This document shows positions 50,701 through 62,973 of a DNA stretch of 64,000 bases, one piece after another (positions within the stretch are counted from its first letter, which is position 1; each line of letters starts with the position of its first letter). Source of the stretch: Patagioenas fasciata (taxonomy: Eukaryota; Chordata; Aves; Columbiformes; Columbidae); NCBI RefSeq assembly GCF_037038585.1, contig NC_092560.1:83614049-83678048 (forward strand), written 5' to 3'. A program made the position numbers and the translations under genes. The notes beneath the pieces are model-generated. The model did no database searches. It saw only the letters and a program-made list of their open reading frames with translations, and was not told the DNA's origin.

Positions 50701-53700
50701 ATTCTATTAAGATGGGCCTGAAAAACCTCTGTAAAATTTCAATAAATGCTCTCACAGGTCAAATAAAATGCAAATAGAAAGGAGAAGAGAAACAGCCTTT
50801 TGAGAGTTGATGGCAGGCAAAGCAAATATATGGAGTCGCTTTTAAATTAAATGTTGCTTTTACTACATTCCACTTATTTTTCAAGTGCGTTCCCCTGGAT
50901 GCCGCATAAATTCGGGTGCACACAGGAGCTCAGGACAGCCAAATGGTTTGGAACCAACCTGAACGCCCAAAAATGAACCTTTAAATGAGATGTGGAAAAA
51001 CACAAAAGTGACAGAAAATAATTCTACAAGTCTATGAACACAGGTACCTGCTCCAAAATGAATTAAATGCGACAGATGACATTGTCTTAAAAGTTTAAGC
51101 AAAACTCTCTTGACAGAAATACGCCAAAACTGCTTTGTCCAACTAGATAAAATTTCCTGAAATATTCAGGAAGTCTCATGTTTTGGCAATAAAACTTAAA
51201 TTTTTGTAGGCTGGTTGATAAGATGACTGACGTGGACAAGATGAGAGATCATGGAGTAGCACTTGGGTATGTGGGACATCCATCCCTCAGCTCTTACTCG
51301 TCAAAATCCTGTAAGCAATGATGTTTACCTATTAATTAAGCTAAGTTTTCTCATTAATTCTAATTAACAGACTCTACCACAAGGTAAGACGGTGAATTTT
51401 TTGTGGAAAAATAATTTAATATTTCATAAAATTTCAATGAAGCTTTTGCCCATGGGGACGTGATGTGACTCTTCCTATTGTCTCGATTTATCAAAATCTA
51501 AAAGATTAGTGTGGGAATGGGAAATCTTGTCATTATTTTTCAGAATTTTTTCTTTCTAAATCTGTATTGAGTAACATCTGATTTCTTTGCAAGTGCCATG
51601 GATTAGTTGCTGGTGCGTAGATTAAAAACCTTGCTTTAGGATCTGCAACATCCATTATCTTCGATTCATCTGATGGGAAAAGACAGACTTCAGATTTTTA
51701 TTCCTATTGCAATGAAAAAAATTACATTTAACCTGTAATTTAGCATCAGTCCTTTTTTCTCTTGAAGAGCATGGGTGTTTTTTGTTATTCGCAAACAGTT
51801 TAAGGTCAAGTGTTTTGGGGTAGCACACACACAAAGGCTGGAGTGGAACAGCCTCTGTACATGGTGTACCAGCTCAATATCAAGAAAAAAGCATCAGAAC
51901 ATGATGTTTTTGCAGAAAGAAAAAAAAGAAAGTCATATATTTCAGTAGCAGGCCACTGATCACTCAGTTTGGGCTCGAGCCTGAGTATGTACAAGAGCAG
52001 TTCTGGAAAAGCTCCACCACATTCCAGTAACATATCTAAAGGGCAATAAAAATAATAATAATCTTACTCGTCTCGACGTTGTTTCAGAGCAGCGTGGGCA
52101 ATCGCAGACATTCCCCAACAGCGGTGGGAATAAGAATATAGCAGGATTAAATCACGGTAATATACTAGTCTTCCCTCTTTATGAATGTTTTAAAAGATCC
52201 TTCCCTGAAATGGCTTTATATGTTTGGCAGAAAACAGATGTACAATATGACTATCAGCTTTTTGTTTGGGTTTTTAAAATTTCTTTCCCCCTTGAAAAAC
52301 ATCAGAAAATATTATGTTGGTATGTTTCAAGAAAAAACAAGAGTATCCATTTATGTGTTGATCCAAAACTCCTGCTGTTGCTTTAAAATCAAAGCTGCAG
52401 AGTTAAACCCTCACACCCACACCAGACTGAGAAAGCAGAGGTTTCCCTCCCAACGTATTAATATCTATGTTAAGATATAATTAAATTATAAGTTCACTAT
52501 CATTACACAGAGTCCTTTAACCATTGTGTTTGTATCTAACTCATAGCAGGTTAAAAAGTTATAATTTTTGTCCAATTTCTGGGTTATTGTTGCCATAATT
52601 AACCAATTCTGTGGAAGAATTTATATTAAAAAAAATTGATTTAGCACACAAAGTGTGCAATGCATTCCCCTATGTTGTTTAGTTCATAAAACGACAAAGT
52701 AAAGAGAAACTTAAGAGAAATCGCCAGTTCCATGGAAGGAAAATATAAGTTTCTATTTCCAGTTATGTCTGTGAAAAGCATGCGGTTGACTGTATAGAAT
52801 CCAATAAATGCGAAAGCAAGAGATTCTCCTAAATTTCTATTTCTTCTAAATACACATTAAAAAAAGTTAAATACAAAGAAAAAAAAGTTTGAATGCTTTG
52901 ACAGGTTTCCCACAAAGTTATTTCACAGAGAAGAAGAATCTACTGTCAACACAGATGAACACAATTAAAATTCTCTTTAATGTTGTTTTTCAGGCCAGGT
53001 GATGAGGAAATCAGTTTTCAATAAGTGGATTATTTTGCTCCATGTGATGCAGCAGAGGGTCTGAATTTCTGCTTATATCAATTATTATTCTTCTCCAAAC
53101 CTCCTCCTTTTTCAAGTCATCCCATGACTCTTTCAATCTTATTTGACTCATTCTCTCTAAAATATTCTCATTTCCTTCATCCCACCATTCGGTCCCACAC
53201 TGTCAATTACCATGATGCATGACATGATACTTAATATTATATTTAATATTAAAAACAACCATTACTGTGAGAATTGCCCTTGGCAATATGTTGTTCAGGG
53301 GGATAATACTTCTCCAAGAACATAAATTTTAAGTTGATGGGACCATGATTCTCTAACCAGGGCACAACTGGATCCTGTGCAGGTCCAAACCGGTCCCTGT
53401 TCCAGTTCAGACAGATTTGAGCAGCAATTTGACAGGTGAACAATTTCCTGCATGATTTTATCCACATTATCTTCCTCTTGTAATCTTCTTCAAAATCACT
53501 AAGTCTTGATTTACTTAATTTTCTCTTATTTTCTCTTGCTGTCATTCCAATTGCAAATCATAGATACCTGCAATGGAAAAAATCTAAAGATTTCTGTTAT
53601 ACTGCATTTTTAAAATAACTACTTTTAAAAACTATTTTTAATAACTATTTTATTTTAATAACTATTTACTACTCTACAGAAATGGATTGATTTTTTTTAA

Positions 53701-56241
53701 ACAGCTAAACCAGATCCCTGGTCAGTCCCCAAGTGTCTCTGTAAAATGTGAAAAGAAGTAGTTGGAAATAGAAAGTGAAACATCAAAAAGTTCTCATGTT
53801 TCACCAATGTCTCAAATAGAAAAAGTAGCACGAAAAAGAAATCCCAATTCCAATGAAGTATTTAGTACCAAACAGCCTAAAAGTCTCTGACCAGACTTCC
53901 TTCTGCATCCATTTCCTTGACTTCATATGGCTGCACGTTTAAATAAGAACAGAATGATATGATTATAACATATGGTAACACACTTCTGGTTTTTAAGCAC
54001 TACATTTTGCAATCAAAACCTTGCTTTAGGAACACTAAAAGTTTGGTTTACTACATTGTTGAAATACAGAGCAGTTCCAAAAATAAATCCTACTTTTTGG
54101 AGAGCTACTGGATGGGGATTTTTTATTTGTCTGTGGTGGTTTGACAAAATCCGACCACGCAGAGCAATCGGGAAAAGCATCTAAAATCCAAATCAGCAAA
54201 GAAAGATGCTTCAGAATGTTCCTTTTTTCATCCACAATCTTCAAAAAACTGGAATTCATCCGAGCTGAGCAAATGTTGGCTTACAAGGCAGTAATAAAAA
54301 ATTCAAAAAACTGGCATAATGTATACCCTTTACTGCAAAATAATGACAATATCCTAAACCTATATAACTATTAAAGGAGGAAAATAAGAAAAAAATTATA
54401 ACGTTCATGTTTGGCTTTCTTCAAATGTGTGTAATAACCAAAATAATTGGCTTTTTCAACGGCTTTACCAGGTGTTTGTATCACTAATGTCAGTTCTTCC
54501 CACTTCTTCTAATTTGTTCTCATGTCTCCTAAATCTGAAGAGCGAAAGCTTTCAGTCACATTCATAAGCTGCTGCTGCCACACTAAATATTCTTAAAAAA
54601 AAAAATAAAATAGCAATTTTCACCCTTATTTTCCCAAATATTGAGAGTATTAAAGTGGAATACAGCTTAATGCCACCTACTTAACATGAATATCAGACAC
54701 CAGTGAGACTTCTGTGGAACTCCTGAATGATGAAAGAAAAACATCATTTTGAAGAACAACTTGATTTTCCTCAACGTATTTGTCTAAAAAACCTTCAACC
54801 ACAAGCCTATGATTAAAATCACAATAATGTAAACACCAACTGCAAATAACTATTAGCCCATTATATTAATATATGGAAGTTTAAATAGATGGAACTTCAC
54901 CAACATTTTCATCACAGAATTTTAGGATCATTTGCTCTTTCTGTTTAAGGATAATTTATACAGCACTTTTTTCAGGAAAGTGTCCATGTCAAAGAAATAA
55001 CTGATTAATAAATCAGACAGAACTGCACAATTCGGCGATCGCTCAATACAAAAGCTTTAGATTCGGGTTACATTCGTTATTTCAGTCTATTCTGAAATTG
55101 CTATTTTTTGATGATATAAAAATAGGGGGATTAGGTAGGAGTAATATTCTTTAAAATATAATTCAGCTGAAGGAGGGTATGATTAATATTTAGAAAATGT
55201 ATTTATAATTCTTTGGCTCAATACTGGAGTGGGGACAGGCATAGCCAAGAATAACCTGATATTGAAAACTTTACTTGTGCTCATGAGCCATCAACTCAGA
55301 GTAATCAAAAAGAAGGTAATTCAGTGTAAAACAAGGCGATTCTCCTATTAAATGCCACTTAAATTATTAAAATTCACATATCATAAAAGCCATTAAAATA
55401 TTGTACTGGTTTACCATGTCCTACCTTCAGTAAACATCTTTAAAAAAATCTTGTATAATCATATTTTAAGTTTATTACAGTAGAAAAAGAGGATCTAAAA
55501 ATTAAGAGAAAAATTAAGTTTTCTACACTATTAACAATATGTGCTTAATTCAATAAAAAAATCTTACTGAGTGACTTTGTGACATATAGAAATTGAATAA
55601 AATACAGGGAAAAATAGTATTGAAGAGACCTAAGCGGCGCTTTTGGTGAAAAGTAGGTAATTTCTGAGTTTTCAAGAAATATTATGACACAATAAACTAC
55701 CTAGGCTTTTTCCCTCCTCCCCACTGTTCAACAAATCTGGACAATATCTCAATTAGGAGTCTTGATTTAATTTGCTCAAAATTTCCCATTCTGCCACCAG
55801 CGTCTTCAATTCTCCAGCTTAACGAGTAATCCGCATTTTGTACATTCGCAGCAGTTACTGCTAAGTAGCATTTTTACAGACTCCCAGCTAAACGACATTA
55901 ATTGCATCATGCTAACGTGCTTATGGCTGACCGGTTTATTTGCAAGTGGATTTAATTTCATTTCTGGATCATTACTGGAGTCATCAGACGATCGTGGGGA
56001 AGATTTCTTACTTTTTCACGATTGCACGCATCTATAGGAAAACATCTATGTCTGGTGGCAAGTTCTGCGTTCAACCCGTTCTGTAGATAATTTCAAAAAT
56101 TAGATAGAGCTGCAGCTTTATTATACGACAAAACATCATAACGTTAATTTACAGTTTGAATACTGTTCACATTGATAGTGCATGAAATACTTGTCCACTG
56201 CATGCTGGATAGGAGAAAAAAACCTAACTTTTTTGCATGTT

Positions 56242-57641
56242 ATAGAATCATAGAATCGTTTCAGTTGGATGCGACACTCAAGATCATGGAGTCCAACCAT
56301 TAACCCACCCCTGGCACTGCCCCATGTCCCTGAGAACCTCATCTGTGTGTCTGTTCAACCCCTCCAGGGATGGTGACTCCAGCACTGCCCTGGGCAGCCT
56401 GTTCCAATGCCCCACAGCCCCTGTGGGAAGAAATTGTTCCCCACATCCAACCTCAACCTCCCCTGGCGCAACTTGAGGCCGTTTCTTTGTGTCCCTGTCT
56501 CCCCTCAGCTCCTGTTCTCCAGCTGAACCCCCCAGGTCCCTCAGCCGCTCCCATCACACTTGTGCTCCAGCCCCTTCCCCAGCTCCGTTCCCTTCTCTCC
56601 ACTCGCTCCAGCACCTCAAGGCCTTTCTTGGCGTGAGGGGCCCAAAACTGCCCCCAGGATTTGAGGCTTGTCCTCCCCAGTGCCCAGCACAGTGGCACAA
56701 TCACTTTTCTAGTTCTGCTGGCCACACTATTCCCGATACAATCCAGGATGCTGGTGGCCTCTTGGCCACCTGGATACACGCTGGCTCATGTTCAGACACT
56801 GTCACCAACACCCCCAGGTCCTTCTCCAGCCGCTGCTCCCAGAGTCTGCAGCATCCATGGGGTTGTTGTGACCCAAGTGCAGGACCCAGCACTTGGCCTT
56901 GTTGAACCTCAGACAATCGGCCCCAGCCCAACCATCCAGATGGTCCAGATCCCTTTGTAGAACCTGCCCACCCTCCAGCACATCAACACTCCCACCCAAC
57001 TTGGTGTCATCTGCAAACTCACTGAGGGTGCACTCGATCCCCTCATCCAGATCACTGATAAAGGAATCAAATGGAACTGGACCCAATACTGATCTCTGGG
57101 AACACCACTCAAGACCGGCCAACAACTGGCTCTGTTCACCACAACTCTTTGGGCCCAGCCCTCCAGACAGTTCTTTATCCATTGCAGATACACCGTCCAG
57201 GCCACGAGCTGCAGCTCCTGCATTCTCAGGTAGATGCTGCGGGATATGGTGTGAAAGGCTTTACTGAAGCCTAAGAACACAACATCCACAACCTTTCCCT
57301 CATCTACCAGTTGGGTCACCTTGTTGTAGAAGATCAGGTTGGTCAAACAGGACCTGTCTCTCATAAACCCACGTTGACTGGGCCTGATCATACAGTTCTC
57401 TTGTATGTGCTGTGTGATGTTACTCAAGATCATCTGCTCCATGACCCTGCCCAGCACCAAGGTCAGACTGACAGGTCTGTAGCTCCTTCCGGCCCTTCTT
57501 GTCAATGGGTGTCATGTTAGCCAACTTCTGGTCTACTGGGACCTCCCTAGTTAGCCTAGATTGCTGGTAAATAATGGCAAGTGGCTCAGTGATGACCTCC
57601 GCCAGCTCCCTCAGCACCCATCTGGCCCAGGCCTTTGTAAA
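56242..57641 (-). mobile_element. CR1 LINE, 1.4 kb, with decayed reverse-transcriptase region
   Basis: The longest CR1 here, on the minus strand. Its 3' end is at 56242 (atagaatcatagaatcg) and its 5' break is near 57641. Read 5'-3' on the minus strand it covers part of ORF2. A segment with REL-EVITEPLAIIYQQS is followed by YRPVSLT, an FSKAF-type motif (the second Asp of the usual FDKAFDTV-like motif is His here), GPVLF-like and then FADDTKLGG, the catalytic A/FxDD box of the LINE reverse transcriptase. These pieces fall in at least three different frames, so the ORF is frameshifted and cannot encode a working enzyme. It inserted in the DYM intron in the same orientation as the gene. Confidence 0.95.
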
Positions 57642-57659
57642 AATACATCTGCAACACAA
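56909..57659 (-). pseudogene. CR1 ORF2 reverse-transcriptase remnant
   Basis: Coding remnant inside the 56242-57641 CR1. Pieces in three minus frames (57659-57420, 57505-56909 and 57182-56802) share the order of a CR1-clade reverse transcriptase: thumb-upstream YRPVSLT, palm FSKAF, SGVPRDQ / GPV, then [20 protein letters not shown]. Frameshifts separate YRPVSLT from the preceding segment and from the FADD block, and substitutions have changed conserved positions. Insertion-derived, not a host gene. Confidence 0.85.
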
Positions 57660-58675
57660 AACCCATTAACTTTACCTAAAATACCTAATTATTACATGAA
57701 AAAACTCTGGTTAGTGCCATGAAAAGGACTAAACAGGATTTACCTGACAACGTAATGGTGGATAAATATAACAGATAAAAGATTTTAGTCTACAGCTGGT
57801 AATATTACGTATTTCTAGAACATTCCTTCTGCTTTAGTTTAGCAAGGCCACGACTAAACTGCATAAACTGAAAATCAGGCTGACTTGAGTCTTTGGGATC
57901 TACAGCACTATCAACTTTCATCCCCTGTAATGTAACTGAATCCAGAAAATTTATAGATTTTAGATTTGTTCCATTACATTTAAAAGACAGCTAATACCGC
58001 AGTTCATAGGCCTTATTTTCCCTTCTCTTTAGCAATCCCAAATTTCTAAGATAAATACAGAGTCCTTACTTATAAAACACAATTTCTTCCTAGGGAGTAG
58101 ATGAAATAGGGGAACCTTTTAACATTTCCCCAAGCGCTTGGTTTTCTGTTGGAGAACCTAAAATAAAGGACTATTTATGAAGTACTTGCAGCTTTGAATA
58201 TAATCAACTGTAATAACAAGACACAAGAAAAAAAAATGCTTTTTGTTGCAACCACTTTTGTAATCCTGCTTTTTAATAACCCTCATAATGGCCGAATTAG
58301 AAGGACCCCAACCGAAGTCATTGATCCCACATAAAACAAACATTGCTTTTTCTTCTTAGCTTTGTTTTACAAGCTCCATTATTTCCAGATGACGCTTGAG
58401 GGGCCTCAGAGTTTCGAGAATTAGATGCTTAAATATACAGCTGCTTTCTATTTACCGTCTACATCACGTGTAACTCAAAGGAGAATCAAAATATTGGGTA
58501 CAAACTCAGAAGGATAAAAGAAAAGAAATATAGAAATCTCATTGCCCAGATGCAAAGTTTAATTTTTGTGATTAAGACAGGAGAAAAATTCATCAATATT
58601 TGCAGAATTCCAAGGTTGTGTCTACAGCAGGTAGATTTAATTGGATTGGTATGGAGCCAGGAAAAGACTCAGCTC

Positions 58676-58741
58676 TATATAATCTATAATATATACAGAT
58701 ATCTATTTAATATATAGATATATAAAAATATAGATTATATA
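58676..58741. repeat. AT-rich inverted repeat (possible cruciform)
   Basis: Perfect 13-bp arms, tatataatctata at 58676-58688 and its reverse complement at 58729-58741, are separated by 40 bp of A/T-rich DNA that itself contains agatatct and tatagatata motifs. It sits in a longer TA-rich patch (58675-58770). Confidence 0.7.
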
Positions 58742-59339
58742 TAATAAATTATATATCTATACACATACAGAGAGCTCACTGCATTTATATTATTTACATT
58801 TTTTCCTTTTGCATTGCCAATATAGATTTATTTCTTTACCTGGATCAGTAGATTTTGGACAGGGGGTTAAAGAACATTTGCACATTCAAGTATGTTTATA
58901 AATATGAAAAATGGAACACTACATTGTTTCTATCACTGTGAAAATTCCTTTACCATGCCAGTGCTGGTTAAGTGACAGTCCTATATAGGAAATAATTGAA
59001 GATATTGGTACTAAGTGGGATTATTTTTAGGATTTTTCCTAAAGAATTTAAGCTTCACCTGAACAGAAAAATGCATTTTTATAAGCAAAATTTATAAGGT
59101 TAAAAAAAAAAGTTAAATTTAAGTTAATTTTAGAATTTTTTCCTATGGAATCATCTCACCTACACTATTTTCTGTGAATATTATCCCATTAACACTGTTG
59201 GTAAAATCCTCAGGGATGGTCGAGAGAAGGACTCAATGATGTCGAAATAAATTTTGAAAACAAATCAAAAATTACATGTCCAAATACAGAACCAAGTGAT
59301 GATGCATCCCAAGCTACTTCCATCTAAAACTATTCCTAC

Positions 59340-59440
59340 ATTTAATTTTTATTATAAAAGTATAAGAAAATTTAAAAATAAATATTAAAAATTAATAAAT
59401 ATAAAATATTTAACAAACATTTTAATTTTTTTTCACTAAG
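59340..59440. repeat. AT-only low-complexity stretch
   Basis: About 100 bp of nearly pure A and T (aaatttaaaaataaatatta and similar). No gene or family recognised. Confidence 0.55.
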
Positions 59441-61185
59441 CCATTTTCTTTATTACATCAGTGAGAAAATTCCAAACACCTGACATAAGCTTTACAAAAT
59501 TCAAAATTTTCTCTCTCCTTTTCCATCATTCCTAGAAATAGTTAAAGGCGAATCAAAGTGTTGAAGGGCTCAAATATCTCTATAATATATAGAGATATCT
59601 ACATATATACACAATTCTATAAAATCCTTAAAAAGCAACGAATTTGGGAGATTTTTGCTCCAACAAGGGGTCTGACATGCTACTTTCCGAGGGAAGTTTG
59701 CAGCCTCCAGTTATGCAGTTAAATATCTATGATTTTAAAAATTACACTAGGCTGTAATAAAATTACAAAGACAATAATTGATATGTTTACTTAAGAAATT
59801 TGCCTTGAACTGAAAGAAACAAATTTCTCAATTAGTCCCTTACCAGTTTCCAGACTTGTTACAACTTTTGGAAAATGTGCTTTCATTGAATGCAAGAAAG
59901 CAATTTAAAAAAAACCCAAACTTAACTGGATTTTTCTCATTTCTTCATCCTCGAGATACTGGTGGACAAGGACAATTTGACCAAAATGTGGTATTTCGAA
60001 AGAGGTAATTTCCACTTAACTCTTAATAATAATAAAGCTTATTATTAAACTAGGAAATGAAGTAGAGCATGAGAATTTGTGTCTCTGAGGTGATGGTTTA
60101 ATTTTGGGGGTTCTCCATCCAGCTCCTCAATCCCATCACATTGAGTACAGTTTACCAGGAAACTGGTCCAGCCTTAATAAAACAAACAAAAAAACGCACA
60201 ACTCACACAAAAAAAAAACCCAAACCAAAACCCACTTGTTTTTTTTTTCTTTTTTTATAGCCCAGAAAACCTCAAAACCAATATAAAAGCCAACTGACCA
60301 TAAGAAATGTGTAAAGAAATATCCCAGCATATTCTTACCGTCATCAACAACCAGCAGCTTAGGGACTCTATAGTAGGTCAAAAATTTAGTTTTTTACAGT
60401 TTTTACATTTGCTCCTGTTGTATATATGCTTTACGTCATAGATATACCATGTCACAGCACCTGCCTATCACACAATGTTCACAATAGGCTGGGCTCAATC
60501 CAAGAATTAGAGAAAAATTTGCTTTTTATCTTCCATATCCATCCTACCCCTAAAAAGGAACACCGAGTATTTACTGTAATTTGGTTTTTTGCAAGTCTAG
60601 TAGGCAGAAATGAGTGGAGAGGCACATAAAGGAAAACAAGACCATGAGCAACACCTAGCATATTTCATGTACAATTTAACGCTTGTGACCAAGGTACCAT
60701 GAAAACTCACTTTCCAATTATACACCACCATGGGAAAAAAAAAGTATATATTGAATTATCTCATTTCCTAGATTCTTTGTTATTCTGACAACACAAACAG
60801 AGGCTTTCAGAAGCAGAATATGCTGAAGTAAATGAAATCTGGCCTCAAGATTTATTTAGTCAACTGCCTGTGCTTCAGATTGAGTTGGAACATGAGAAAT
60901 CTGGGGAAAAAGTAAACTAATAAGGGAAGAAATTCAGTGAAGTATCTGAGTCTCTGGGCTGTTTAGGGATATAAGATAGTGTTTAAAAATTTCAGCCATC
61001 TGAAGGTGCTTGACAGTTATTTGATTTAGACCCCAAAATGTCTTAGAGGTTGGTTTTAAAAATATACAGGGTTTAGCAGCAATTCCAGCTGATTGAGCCC
61101 CTGTGCCCACAAACTCAGTTCCAGGCGCTCCAATCCAGTTGGGCCGTGACACTGCTCATTATGCAGAAATATCGCATGATATAAA

Positions 61186-61292
61186 ATAATGGAATCATTT
61201 TGGTTGGAAAAGAACCTCAAGATCATCGAGATCAACCATTAACGACCACTGGCACTAACCCATGTCCCTGAGAACCTCATCTACATGTCTTG
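61186..61292 (-). mobile_element. CR1 LINE 3' end fragment
   Basis: Minus-strand CR1, seen on the plus strand as ggaatcattttggttgg, aaaagaacctcaagatcatc and gtccctgagaacctcatct. About 105 bp. First of a run of five same-orientation pieces. Confidence 0.9.
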
Positions 61293-61520
61293 ATCTATGA
61301 CATGATATATTTCAGATATGAAAAGCCATCAGCTCCACCAAAGCAGTGTCTCCTTCTGCCCTGAAGGCCACTTGAGCTCTCCAGGACAAATCAACAAAGA
61401 GCCCCAAGACCACAGGAGGAATCTGAAGATGCAGCACCGGAACCAGAGTTAAACACTCTGAGAAATACAAAAGCACTGTCAAACTCAACACTCAGAAATG
61501 CTCAGTGCATCCAAAACAGG

Positions 61521-61607
61521 GTCACAGAATCACTTTGGTTGGAAAAGACCCTGAAGATTACTGATCCAATCGTTAACCCAACACAACCAAGTCCACCACT
61601 AAACCAC
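61521..61607 (-). mobile_element. CR1 LINE 3' end fragment
   Basis: Minus-strand CR1 piece: gtcacagaatcactttggtt, aagaccctgaagattactg and aacccaacacaaccaagtcc. Its broken 5' end at about 61607 directly abuts the 3' end of the next copy. Confidence 0.9.
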
Positions 61608-61610
61608 GGA

Positions 61611-62019
61611 ACCACAGAATCATTCTGGTTGGAAAAGACCCTCAAGATCATTGAGTCCAACCATTAACCCAACACTGGCACTATTCCATGTCCCTGAGAA
61701 CCTCATCTCTGTGTCTGTCCAACCCCTCCAGGGATGGTGACTCCAGCACTGCCCTGGGCAGCCTGTTCCAATGCCCCACAGCCCTTTGGGGAAGAAATTG
61801 TTCCCCACATCCAACCTCAACCTCCCCTGGCGCAACTTGAGGCCGTTTCTTTGTGTCCCTGTCTCCCCTCAGCTCCTGTTCTCCAGCTGAACCCCCCAGG
61901 TCCCTCAGCCGCTCCCATCACACTTGTGCTCCAGCCCCTTCCCCAGCTCCGTTCCCTTCTCTCCACTCGCTCCAGCACCTCAAGGCCTTTCTTGGCCTGA
62001 GGGGCCCAACACTGAACAC
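61611..62019 (-). mobile_element. CR1 LINE 3' fragment (about 410 bp)
   Basis: Minus-strand CR1: accacagaatcattctggtt, then ccctggcgcaacttgaggcc, then cagcacctcaaggcctttct, breaking near gggcccaacactgaac. Same subfamily as the 22.3, 37.7 and 56.2 kb copies. Confidence 0.95.
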
Positions 62020-62239
62020 ACCGATTTGAGTTAAGCCATGAAACTGTTATTTTAAACTTCATTTTGAAATGAAGGATGCTCAGTTTGTTGTCAAAATAAT
62101 TGTTGACAAGAATTTTTGCTGGGGCTAAATGTTCCACAGTAAAACACAGAATTAATGGAAATATCAAGCGACGCAAACATCCAAGTAAATTTGGAGCCTG
62201 GACACTGTTACGCAACTTTTGTGAACAAACAGTGGATAG

Positions 62240-62821
62240 AATTACAGAATCACACAGAGTCACAGAATGTCAGGGATTGGAAGGGACCTGGAAAGCTCAT
62301 CCAGTGCAATCCCCCCATGGAGCAGGAACACCCAGCTGAGGTTCCACAGGAAGGTGTCCAGGTGGGTTTGAATGGCTGCAGAGAAGGAGACTCCACAACC
62401 TCCCTGGGCAGCCTGGGCCAGGCTCTGACACCCTCACCAGGAAGAAGTTTCTTCTCAAATTTAAGTGGAACCTCCTGTGTTCCAGTTTGAACCCATTACC
62501 CTTTGTCCTATCACTGGTTGTCACCGAGAAGAGCCTGGCTCCATCCTCCTGACACTGCCCCTTTATATATCTGTAAACATGAATGAGGTCCCCCCTCAGT
62601 GTCCTCTTGTCCAGCTCCAGAGCCCCAGCTCCCTCAGCCTTTCCTCACACGGGAGATGCTCCACTCCCTTCAGCATCTTGGTGGCTGCGCTGGACTCTCT
62701 CCAGCAGTTCCCTGTCCTTCTGGAACTGAGGGGCCACAACTGGACACAAGATTCCAGGTGTGGTCTCCCCAGGGCAGAGCAGAGGGGCAGGAGAACCTCT
62801 CTGACCTACTGATACCCCTTC
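62240..62821 (-). mobile_element. CR1 LINE 3' fragment of a second subfamily (about 580 bp)
   Basis: Minus-strand CR1 with a clearly different 3' region: cagggattggaagggacct, atccagtgcaatccccccat, ctccacaacctccctgggca and cccctttatatatctgtaaa. It ends near ctctctgacctactgatacc. The 111-115-codon open frames over it are not genes. Confidence 0.93.
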
Positions 62822-62900
62822 TAATACACCTCACTAATTATAAATCTCAAAATTTAATTCAACTGAGAGGAGGCAGTTATACTATGATACGCTATATAGC

Positions 62901-62973
62901 AGTCGTAGAATTGTAGAATAGTTTGGGTTCAAAGGGACCTTTAAAGGTCATCTAGTCCAAGTCCCCACATGTT
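62901..62973 (-). mobile_element. CR1 LINE 3' end fragment
   Basis: Minus-strand CR1 end: gtcgtagaattgtagaatag, tttgggttcaaagggacctt and aggtcatctagtccaagtcc. It is from another CR1 subfamily, to judge by the gtttgggttcaaagggacc block. The far boundary is uncertain. Confidence 0.82.

Noticed and set aside
53249-53545. 98-codon minus open frame (with FEEDYKRKIMWIKSC)
   Set aside because: It looked exon-like at first, but no similarity to dymeclin or any family I know. Treated as chance or a decayed repeat.
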